The notes under the pieces: model-generated
What the model was told of the DNA's origin: nothing
The model's input: the letters and a program-made list of their open reading frames with translations, nothing else
Database searches by the model: none
Assembly: GCA_947304475.1 (NCBI GenBank)
Contig: CAMZBE010000025.1
Coordinates: 1 to 9,910, forward strand
Length of the DNA: 9,910 bases
Direction: 5' to 3'
Source: an uncultured Clostridia bacterium
GTDB lineage: Bacteria > Bacillota > Clostridia > Oscillospirales > CAG-272
In this document: positions 1 through 5,174 of the stretch, piece after piece
Position numbering within the stretch: the stretch's first letter is position 1
Layout: every line of letters begins with the position of its first letter
Program-made: the position numbers and the translations under genes

Positions 1-1494
1 GGCGAGGGCGCGCCGGTGCACCGCTGCCTGCACGGGATCATGCACCTGACCGAGGACCACGCCCGCGCGGCGGGGATTCCGGTCCGCTTCGCCGCCGCGA
101 AACTGGCGGAAGGCGACAAGGAGATCCTGAAATCTCTCGCGCTCGACAAAAACGAGCAGGAACTTCTCGAACATATGGTAAAGCAGATGGAGAGTGAGCG
201 CGGGCTCGACCGCGCCGCCGCCATCGCGGATATGCGTTTCGCCTTTATCCGCCGCGTCTGCCGCGAGACTGTCGTGCGGACCAAGGAGAGTCCCGAACGC
301 CGGCGCAGCGAAAGGATCGACCGGATCCTGACCGGTCGCTTTACCGCCTTTCCGCTCTTCATTCTGATCATGGGACTGGTCTTCTTCCTGACCTTCAACG
401 TGATCGGAAAACTGCTCTCCGACGCGCTCTCGCTCGGGATAGACGCGCTCGGCGACGCGGTGGCGGGTTGGCTCGCCTCCGCAAATGTAAATGTTGCTTT
501 ACAATCGCTCGTGGTGGACGGGATCTTTGCGGGCGTAGGCTCGGTGCTCTCGTTCTTGCCGACCATCGTGACCTTGTTCTTCTTCCTGTCGCTTCTGGAA
601 GACACGGGGTATATGGCGCGCGTGGCGTTCGTTGCCGACAAGTTGTTCCGGAAGATCGGGCTGTCAGGGCGGAGCATCGTGCCGATGCTGATCGGGTTCG
701 GCTGCACGGTGCCGGGCGTGATGGCGAGCCGGACGCTGCCCTCGGAACGCGACCGCAAAATGACCGTGCTTCTGACGCCGTACATGAGTTGCTCGGCGAA
801 ACTGCCGATCTACGCGTTCTTTTCCGCCGCGTTCTTCGGGCGCTGGGCGGCGCTGGTGATGGCGGGGCTCTATTTCGGCGGGATCCTCGTCGGCGTTCTG
901 ATGGCGCTTCTGTTCCGCCGGGTACTGTTCCGCGGCGAAGCCGTTCCCTTCGTGATGGAGTTGCCGAACTACCGTCTGCCGGGGCTGAAAAACGTCGGGC
1001 TCCTTCTCTGGGAAAAGGCAGGCGATTTCCTGCGCCGCGCGTTTACGGTGATCTTCCTGGCGACCTTGGTGATCTGGTTCCTGCAGAGTTTTGATCCGCG
1101 CCTGAACTATCTTGCTGCGGACGGCGCGAACGCCGACAGTATCCTCGCGCACGTCGCCGGGTTTATCGCGCCGATCTTTACCCCGCTCGGGTTCGGCACG
1201 TGGCAGGTCTCGGTCGCGCTGATCGCCGGGTTCATCGCAAAAGAAAGTGTGGTTTCGACCTTCGCCGTTCTGCTTGGAACCGCTTCGGTCACGACGCTTC
1301 TCTCGCCCCTCGCCGCGCTGCCCTTCCTCGTATTTTGTCTGCTCTATACGCCCTGTGTCGCCGCGATCGGCGCGATCCGCCGGGAACTCGGCGTGCGTTG
1401 GGCGACGCGCGTCGTGCTGCTCCAGTGCGCCGTCGCTTGGATCGTCGCCGCTCTCGTCCGTATGTTCGTTCTTCTCTTCGGGGGGGTGTTGTAA
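1..1494 (+). CDS. feoB: Ferrous iron transport protein B (FeoB), C-terminal part
   Basis: This is the 3' part of a gene whose reading frame is open from base 1; 497 residues are visible and the start lies to the left. FeoB is the inner-membrane GTP-dependent Fe(II) importer. The visible part opens in the last strand and helical spacer that follow the G domain (KLAEGD near visible residues 34-39). It then runs through a polytopic membrane domain starting near residue 115. Two Gate regions are recognisable. The first contains GFGC (Cys235) and MSCSAKLPIY (Cys264). The second contains FIAKE near 411-415 and LYTPC (Cys452). The conserved cysteines and the PFVMELPNYRLP segment are typical of the family, and the C-terminus looks complete. 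The G1-G4 nucleotide-binding motifs are outside the window. It is followed after three bases by the FeoB-associated small gene, so the two are co-transcribed. FeoA is presumably upstream but is not visible. Confidence 0.96.
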   Translation, partial: GEGAPVHRCLHGIMHLTEDHARAAGIPVRFAAAKLAEGDKEILKSLALDKNEQELLEHMVKQMESERGLDRAAAIADMRFAFIRRVCRETVVRTKESPERRRSERIDRILTGRFTAFPLFILIMGLVFFLTFNVIGKLLSDALSLGIDALGDAVAGWLASANVNVALQSLVVDGIFAGVGSVLSFLPTIVTLFFFLSLLEDTGYMARVAFVADKLFRKIGLSGRSIVPMLIGFGCTVPGVMASRTLPSERDRKMTVLLTPYMSCSAKLPIYAFFSAAFFGRWAALVMAGLYFGGILVGVLMALLFRRVLFRGEAVPFVMELPNYRLPGLKNVGLLLWEKAGDFLRRAFTVIFLATLVIWFLQSFDPRLNYLAADGANADSILAHVAGFIAPIFTPLGFGTWQVSVALIAGFIAKESVVSTFAVLLGTASVTTLLSPLAALPFLVFCLLYTPCVAAIGAIRRELGVRWATRVVLLQCAVAWIVAALVRMFVLLFGGVL

Positions 1495-1497
1495 AAA

Positions 1498-1662
1498 ATG
1501 ACGTGGCTGCAAGAGAATCTCCCCACCGTGATCGTCGCCGCCGTCCTCGTTCTCGCCGTCGTCCTCGCCCTCTTCTTCACCCTCCGCGCCCGCAAAAAAG
1601 ACGGCTCCTGCTCCTGCGGCTGCGGCTCCTGCCCCTATTCGAACGGGTGTAAGAAGAAATAG
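1498..1662 (+). CDS. FeoB-associated Cys-rich membrane protein
   Basis: A 54-residue protein starts three bases after the feoB stop. Residues 9-29 form one hydrophobic helix, followed by a short basic stretch (RARKK). The tail is cysteine-rich, CSCGCGSCPYSNGC, and ends in lysines. This arrangement of one transmembrane helix plus a C-terminal Cys cluster directly behind feoB matches the FeoB-associated Cys-rich family (Pfam PF12669, misleadingly titled virus attachment protein p12). The cysteine cluster could bind iron or another metal at the membrane face near FeoB, but no function is established that I can cite. The likely Shine-Dalgarno is the G run at 1480-1486 inside the end of feoB, which implies translational coupling. 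The product is too short for many gene callers. Confidence 0.88.
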   Translation: MTWLQENLPTVIVAAVLVLAVVLALFFTLRARKKDGSCSCGCGSCPYSNGCKKK

Positions 1663-1670
1663 GGAGAACG

Positions 1671-1694
1671 CGCGCTTTCTTGTAAGAAAGCGCG
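1671..1694. repeat. Inverted repeat after the feoB operon
   Basis: CGCGCTTTCTT pairs perfectly with AAGAAAGCGCG around a two-base centre (realistically a 10-bp stem with a TGTA loop). It begins 8 bases after the stop of the FeoB-associated gene. No T-run follows, so it is more likely an mRNA 3'-end stabiliser or the first of several stem-loops than a stand-alone terminator. Confidence 0.6.
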
Positions 1695-1725
1695 GCAAAG
1701 AACTTCATTATGGGAATAAGATAAA

Positions 1726-1753
1726 GCAAAACGGCGTTGCGACGCCGTTTTGC
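1726..1753. terminator. Bidirectional-type intrinsic terminator
   Basis: GCAAAACGGCGT pairs perfectly with ACGCCGTTTTGC over 12 bp with a TGCG loop. The AAAA and TTTT sit in the stem on either side of the GC-rich core, the usual shape of a terminator that can work in both directions. It would end the feoB transcript about 60 bases after the last stop codon. The T-tract is only four bases, so efficiency is uncertain. Confidence 0.72.
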
Positions 1754-1806
1754 GGTTCTATAGCCGCGACTTTGATCGGTCGCTTTGCTTTTGTTCTATC
1801 AACACG

Positions 1807-1850
1807 CGGAGCGCTTGCCCCGGTCGCGAGCGTCCGGTTTTTTCTTTTTT
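1807..1850 (+). terminator. Intrinsic terminator just upstream of the MerR promoter
   Basis: CGGA, a bulged G, then CGCTTGC (1807-1818) pair with GCGAGCG and TCCG (1826-1836). This gives an 11-bp stem with one G-U pair and a 7-base loop. It is followed by T6-C-T6 (1838-1850), the best U-tract in the window. It ends four bases before the -35 box of the next transcription unit and so insulates that unit from feoB read-through. Confidence 0.7.
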
Positions 1851-1852
1851 CT

Positions 1853-1875
1853 CTTGACATTGACGCTACGTCAAG
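1853..1875. promoter_or_regulatory. Dyad operator in the promoter spacer
   Basis: CTTGAC (1853-1858) and GTCAAG (1870-1875) form a dyad with an 11-base centre, overlapping the -35 box and the spacer. A second register, TTGACG-CTA-CGTCAA (1860-1874), lies entirely inside the spacer. CTTGAC/GTCAAG half-sites in this position are common for MerR-family regulators. The adjacent MerR-type gene is the obvious candidate to bind here, so autoregulation is inferred. Confidence 0.68.
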
Positions 1876-1884
1876 TGATATGAT
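1854..1884 (+). promoter_or_regulatory. Promoter of the MerR-family gene, 19-bp spacer
   Basis: The -35 box TTGACA (1854-1859) is perfect, and TATGAT (1879-1884) is a 5/6 match to the -10 box. They are 19 bases apart rather than 17. An overlong spacer is the hallmark of promoters controlled by MerR-family proteins, which untwist the spacer to align the boxes. Transcription would start near 1891, giving a leader of only about 15 bases that is filled by the Shine-Dalgarno GAGGAGG (1893-1899), seven bases before the ATG. Confidence 0.78.
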
Positions 1885-1906
1885 ATAGTATAGAGGAGGC
1901 GAGGAG

Positions 1907-2608
1907 ATGTGTCAAAAGCAAGTATATGATATCGCAGAGGTGTGCAAGATGCTTGGCACCACGTCAAGGACGCTCCGCTTTTATGAGGAGAAAGGGATCG
2001 TTCAAAGCACCTCGGTCGGATTATCCTCTCGCCGGCATTATACCGAAGGGCAAATATCTCATATAAAATCCGTTCTTGTCCTTCGCGCGTTGGGTTTGTC
2101 CGTGAGGACGATTGCAGCGTTTCAAGCAAAAGGAACGGATTTGAAAGACGCCGTCCTTTCTAAACGCGCAGAAATAGTTGCGTCTATTGATTCTCGCCTT
2201 CGTGAAATCGCTCTTTTGAACGACGCTTTGTCTGCGCTTGAATCGGGAAAAGATATTTTCGCCGATAATTGGCGGCGTTCTTCCGCTATGAACGCAAAAG
2301 AAAAAGCAATCGTGCGAATCTGTACAGACGCCGTTTTAAGCGGAGACACCGACGCACTCTACGAGCATCTGGCTCCTCGCTTGATAGAATATATGCCGAA
2401 AGACGTTTTCCGTGTTGTTCGGAAAGATACGTTGGCTCCCCTTGGCGATTTTGTTTCGGTTGACAAAATCGTTGCAGACGATCGGATTGCAAACAAATTA
2501 TACTGTTATATCAAGTATTCAAAACTTGGTCTTAAAATCACGTACGTTTTCCACGGCGGAAAAATTGCCGGGCTTTGGCTTGGATATTACGACACAAACG
2601 CGAGGTGA
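1907..2608 (+). CDS. MerR-family regulator with NTF2/DUF3887-like C-terminal domain
   Basis: This 233-residue protein has an N-terminal MerR winged helix-turn-helix at about residues 7-75, including the diagnostic LRFYEEKG at 23-30. A helical dimerisation segment follows at about 78-112. The C-terminal domain, about 130-230, is not a classical MerR metal or drug-binding domain. Its pattern (an alpha-helical start with SGDTDALYEHL, a central APLGDF, then GLKITYVFHGGKIAGLWLGYY) resembles the DUF3887/NTF2-like fold; this rests on pattern only. Four scattered cysteines (2, 13, 138, 200) do not form a MerR-like metal site. The start is fixed by GAGGAGG seven bases upstream. Codons are visibly more AT-rich than in the flanking genes. 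It overlaps regulation with, and lies four bases before, the zinc-ribbon gene. The ligand is unknown. Confidence 0.9.
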   Translation: MCQKQVYDIAEVCKMLGTTSRTLRFYEEKGIVQSTSVGLSSRRHYTEGQISHIKSVLVLRALGLSVRTIAAFQAKGTDLKDAVLSKRAEIVASIDSRLREIALLNDALSALESGKDIFADNWRRSSAMNAKEKAIVRICTDAVLSGDTDALYEHLAPRLIEYMPKDVFRVVRKDTLAPLGDFVSVDKIVADDRIANKLYCYIKYSKLGLKITYVFHGGKIAGLWLGYYDTNAR

Positions 2609-2612
2609 AACG

Positions 2613-2936
2613 ATGAAAAGAATTGCTTTCGTTCTTCTGATAACGGTTCTTGCCTTGTCTTTGACCGCCTGCAGAGTCAATTGGTTCGATCGGCATTATG
2701 ACGTTCCGTGGTGGACGATTGCCGTTCCGATCGTTGTCTTTGACGCAATCGTGTGGTTTGCCGCCGGAAAGTATATCGCATCCAAGAAATACGTCTGCCC
2801 AAAATGCAACAAAACGTTTTATCCAACGTGGTGGCAGGCGGCGATTTCCTTTCACATGAACGACGACCGCGTTTTCAAATGTCCTCATTGTGGAAGGAAG
2901 GGCTTTTGTTCGCTTTCAAAAGAATCGGATGATTGA
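2613..2936 (+). CDS. Small membrane/lipoprotein with C-terminal zinc ribbon
   Basis: This is a 107-residue protein. The ATG is preceded by GAGG (2602-2605), which lies inside the end of the MerR gene, so the two are translationally close. Residues 1-19 form a hydrophobic signal segment ending in a lipobox, LTAC, with Cys20 as the possible lipidation site. A second hydrophobic helix spans about 34-51. The C-terminal part carries two CPxC knuckles, Cys62-Pro-Lys-Cys65 and Cys90-Pro-His-Cys93, separated by 24 residues and rich in aromatic residues, plus Cys98. This fits a zinc ribbon. Two topologies are possible: a lipoprotein with an anchor helix and an outward ribbon, or a two-helix hairpin with the ribbon in the cytoplasm. 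I do not recognise a named family. Co-transcription with the MerR regulator suggests a common response. Confidence 0.8.
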   Translation: MKRIAFVLLITVLALSLTACRVNWFDRHYDVPWWTIAVPIVVFDAIVWFAAGKYIASKKYVCPKCNKTFYPTWWQAAISFHMNDDRVFKCPHCGRKGFCSLSKESDD

Positions 2937-2957
2937 CGATGATTGGTTTGTTATCAC

Positions 2958-2985
2958 GAAGCCCGCGCCGAACGGCGCGGGCTTC
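2958..2985. terminator. Perfect 12-bp hairpin after the zinc-ribbon gene (array hairpin 1)
   Basis: GAAGCCCGCGCC and GGCGCGGGCTTC pair perfectly around a GAAC loop, 21 bases after the stop codon. The AAG...CTT ends flanking a GC core resemble a bidirectional terminator between convergent operons, though only TTC and AATTC follow rather than a T-run. It is also the first unit of the hairpin row that continues to 3242. Confidence 0.55.
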
Positions 2986-3082
2986 AATTCATGCAAACGC
3001 AGTTTGCAATTCATGACGGCGAGCGTTCGCGTCGCCGTCAATTCACGCCGCGTCGCGGCAATTCACGGCGTTCGCAAACGCC
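2958..3082. repeat. Hairpin array A: five hairpins joined by AATTCA linkers
   Basis: Five consecutive self-complementary units are separated by exact AATTCA copies at 2986, 3008, 3040 and 3060. Units: 2958-2985 (12-bp stem, loop GAAC); 2992-3008 (TGCAAAC/GTTTGCA, loop GCA); 3014-3040 (TGACGGCGA/TCGCCGTCA with a small inner hairpin); 3047-3059 (GCCGC/GCGGC, loop GTC); 3067-3082 (GGCGTT/AACGCC, loop CGCA). Stems are unrelated in sequence to one another, but each right arm ends in C or CA running into the linker. No coding potential is credible here. I cannot name a described repeat family that fits. Confidence 0.85.
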
Positions 3083-3102
3083 CTTCCTTCGGTCTCTTTC
3101 TC

Positions 3103-3242
3103 GCGGCACTCGCTTTCCCGAGCGCCGCATATCGAGTTTCGCGGAACGCGAAAAATATCGCAATTGCCGCGGCGGTCGCCGCGGCAATTATATCGAACGG
3201 CGCACCGCGCCGTATATCGACAGGGCGCCCGTCCGGGCGCCC
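3103..3242. repeat. Hairpin array B: hairpins separated by ATATCG linkers
   Basis: ATATCG occurs at 3129, 3155, 3190 and 3214, each time between hairpins. Units: 3103-3128 (GCGGC-A-CTCG with CGAG-C-GCCGC, one mismatch, loop CTTTCC); 3137-3153 (TTTCGCG/CGCGAAA, loop GAA); 3162-3189 (AATTGCCGCGGC/GCCGCGGCAATT, loop GGTC); 3197-3213 (ACGGCGC/GCGCCGT, loop ACC); 3223-3242 (GGGCGCCC/GGGCGCCC, loop GTCC). The last hairpin ends 7 bases from the dnaJ stop codon and may serve as the 3' end of that transcript, but it has no T-run in either direction. The short stretch 3083-3102 between the two arrays is pyrimidine-rich and unstructured. Confidence 0.83.
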
Positions 3243-3249
3243 GCGTCCT

Positions 3250-4383
3250 TTATTTCTTCAAAAACCGTTTGAGGAAGCCGCTTCTCTTCGCGTTGTTCCC
3301 GTCTCCGCAGGACTTGGCAAACTCGTTCAGCAGTTTCTTCTGGCTTGCGTTCAGTCCCTTCGGCACCTCGACCGTGACGGCGAAGATCAGATCTCCCTTC
3401 CGCTTCGACGAGACCGACGGCATCCCCTGTCCCTTGACCGTGAATTCGGTTCCCGACTGCGTCCCCTCGGGGATCGTGAACTTGGTCTTGCCAGTCATGG
3501 TCGGCACTTCGATCTCCGCGCCGAGCGCCGCGTCGGTAAAGGTGATCGGGATCTCGCAGTAGAGGTTGCTCCCTCTCCGCTCGAACAGTTCGTGCGGCCG
3601 CACGCGCACCTCGATCAGAAGGTCGCCCGGAGCGCCGCCGTTGCGTCCGGCGTTGCCCTGCCCGCGCAGAACGATCCGCTGCCCGTCGTCGATCCCGGCG
3701 GGGATCGAGACCTCGAGAGTCTTGGTCAACTTGACGTACCCGCTCCCGCGGCAGTTCTTGCACGGGTTCTTGATGGTTTTGCCCGTGCCGCGGCACGCCT
3801 GACAGGTCTGTTCGGACTGCATCATGCCGAGCAAGGTCTGGCGCTGCGTGATCACCGTGCCGCGCCCCTTACAGACCGAGCAGGTCTCGATCTTGCTTCC
3901 TTTTTCGGCGCCCGTGCCGCCGCAGTCGGCGCACTTTTCGATCCTGTCGAACTTTACGTCGCGCTTCACGCCGGCAAACGCCTCGTCAAACGACAGATAC
4001 ACCCGGAGCGCCACGTCCTCCCCGTCCATGCGGGCGGTCCGTCGGCTCGCGCCGCCACCCCCGAAGAACGACGAGAAGATATCGCCCATATCGAAGCCGC
4101 CGAACCCGCCGAAACCGGCCCCGCCTCCGCCGCCGCCGCCGCCCATCGAGGGATCGAACGCGGCGTGGCCGTAGCGGTCGTAGGCGGCGCGCTTCTCGGC
4201 GTCAGAGAGGACCGTGTACGCTTCGTTCACTTCCTTGAACTTCGCTTCCGCCTCTTTGTCGCCGGGGTGAAGGTCGGGGTGGTACTGTTTCGCCAGTTTG
4301 CGGTACGCGCTCTTGATCGCGGCGTCGTCCGCGCCCTTTTCTACGCCCAGTACCTCGTAATAGTCTCTTTTCGTGTCAGCCAT
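3250..4383 (-). CDS. dnaJ: Chaperone protein DnaJ (type I Hsp40)
   Basis: This 377-residue, full-length type I J-protein stimulates DnaK ATPase and delivers unfolded substrates in the cytoplasm. The J domain occupies about 1-70 with HPD at 35-37. A Gly/Phe-rich linker (about 79-112) contains eight consecutive glycines at 81-88 and a GDIFSSFF segment. All four zinc-binding CxxCxGxG repeats are present: Cys151/154, 168/171, 194/197 and 208/211. The C-terminal substrate-binding and dimerisation domains follow to about 345, then a lysine-rich tail. The ATG at 4383 has AGAGGA about ten bases upstream. It is the last gene of the CIRCE-controlled operon, but is separated from dnaK by two phosphatase genes. 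The gap to the preceding gene is 32 bases with no visible promoter or second CIRCE. Confidence 0.98.
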   Translation of the reverse strand: MADTKRDYYEVLGVEKGADDAAIKSAYRKLAKQYHPDLHPGDKEAEAKFKEVNEAYTVLSDAEKRAAYDRYGHAAFDPSMGGGGGGGGAGFGGFGGFDMGDIFSSFFGGGGASRRTARMDGEDVALRVYLSFDEAFAGVKRDVKFDRIEKCADCGGTGAEKGSKIETCSVCKGRGTVITQRQTLLGMMQSEQTCQACRGTGKTIKNPCKNCRGSGYVKLTKTLEVSIPAGIDDGQRIVLRGQGNAGRNGGAPGDLLIEVRVRPHELFERRGSNLYCEIPITFTDAALGAEIEVPTMTGKTKFTIPEGTQSGTEFTVKGQGMPSVSSKRKGDLIFAVTVEVPKGLNASQKKLLNEFAKSCGDGNNAKRSGFLKRFLKK

Positions 4384-4415
4384 TTTGCGTTTTTCCTCTT
4401 ATATAGAACGCGGGA

Positions 4416-5129
4416 TCAGAAACGGATCCGCCTGTTGTAATCGGTGGGAAGGTCCGCGGCGTACAGGTGCGCGTCGCAGGACAGTTCGAGCAGTTTCGGG
4501 ATCACGATCCCGTCGTGATCCGCAAACTCGATCACGTCCATTCCGGTATAGCCGTGCTCGATCCGCGGTGCGAGCAGGGGGTACGGAATATCGAGCAGCG
4601 ACGAAAGGAAGGACATACCGAACCCGAGATGCGCGAACAGCGCGACGCGTTCGTCGGTCGGGTGTTCGGCGATATAGCACCGGTTCTCCCGGTCGTGCCG
4701 ATAGCCGAGCGAGAGCAGGAACGCGTCGGTCTCGCGCCCCACGCGCGCAAGACCTTCACCGAAACGGTTGGGGGGCAGACAGGGCGCCTCGTACCACTTA
4801 TCGCCGAGCGACAGCACTTCGGGCGAACTGAACTTGCGCCGCAGTTCCGGGATCCAGAAACACCAGTTCTTCCCGTTCCCGTCGTCAAGCGCCATTTCGT
4901 CCCAACAGTACCCTTCCTTACACCAATCGAGCGTCACGATCTCTTTCCGCGTCAATTCCGCCGCGGGGCGCGCGGTCTGCTGCGCCCGGTTCGCGGACGA
5001 GGCGAAGATCTTATCCAGCCCGAAGCGGGCAAGTCGGCGCCCGATCGCCTCCGCCTGCCGCTCGCCGGTTGGAGTCAATGCGTCGGGGTGATAGGTCGGA
5101 TCGCCGTGGCGAACGTAAAACAGAAGCAT
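4416..5129 (-). CDS. Histidine phosphatase family protein (copy 1, next to dnaJ)
   Basis: This 237-residue protein of the phosphoglycerate mutase-like superfamily has the catalytic RHG at 7-9 (His8 is the phosphorylated residue). A second conserved arginine, Arg48, lies in SSANRAQQTA, and the second catalytic histidine is His167 in LFAHLGFG. An acidic residue at about 72 fits the proton donor position. No signal peptide or membrane segment is seen, so it should be cytoplasmic. Substrate cannot be deduced: the family includes sugar-phosphate, nucleotide and protein phosphatases. The ATG is preceded by AGAGAGGA about eight bases upstream. It is about 83% identical to the neighbouring copy at 5175-5891. 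Differences concentrate in two blocks (about 74-100 and 168-198), with long identical stretches between. It sits inside the chaperone operon, so heat-shock co-expression is inferred. Confidence 0.9.
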   Translation of the reverse strand: MLLFYVRHGDPTYHPDALTPTGERQAEAIGRRLARFGLDKIFASSANRAQQTARPAAELTRKEIVTLDWCKEGYCWDEMALDDGNGKNWCFWIPELRRKFSSPEVLSLGDKWYEAPCLPPNRFGEGLARVGRETDAFLLSLGYRHDRENRCYIAEHPTDERVALFAHLGFGMSFLSSLLDIPYPLLAPRIEHGYTGMDVIEFADHDGIVIPKLLELSCDAHLYAADLPTDYNRRIRF

Positions 5130-5174
5130 TTCGGTTTCCTCTCTGCTTTGATTTCGGTTTCGGGGCGAACGGCG

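Noticed and set aside
1766..1783. Additional terminator (GCGAC/GTCGC) between the two better hairpins
   Set aside because: The stem is five pairs with an eight-base loop and an interrupted T-run, so it is not convincing.
2958..3242. CRISPR array
   Set aside because: The constant element is only 6 bases, the variable parts are palindromic, and spacing is irregular. Repeats of 23-40 bases are absent.
3223..3242. Canonical intrinsic terminator of the dnaJ operon
   Set aside because: The stem is strong, but no U-tract follows on the minus strand, so I describe it only as an array hairpin that may define the transcript end.
2890..4440. Long plus-strand open frame of 516 codons across the hairpin row and dnaJ
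   Set aside because: It is antisense to a clearly complete DnaJ, starts inside the zinc-ribbon gene, and its composition (Arg/Ala/Leu-rich) is what an opposite-strand GC-rich frame gives.
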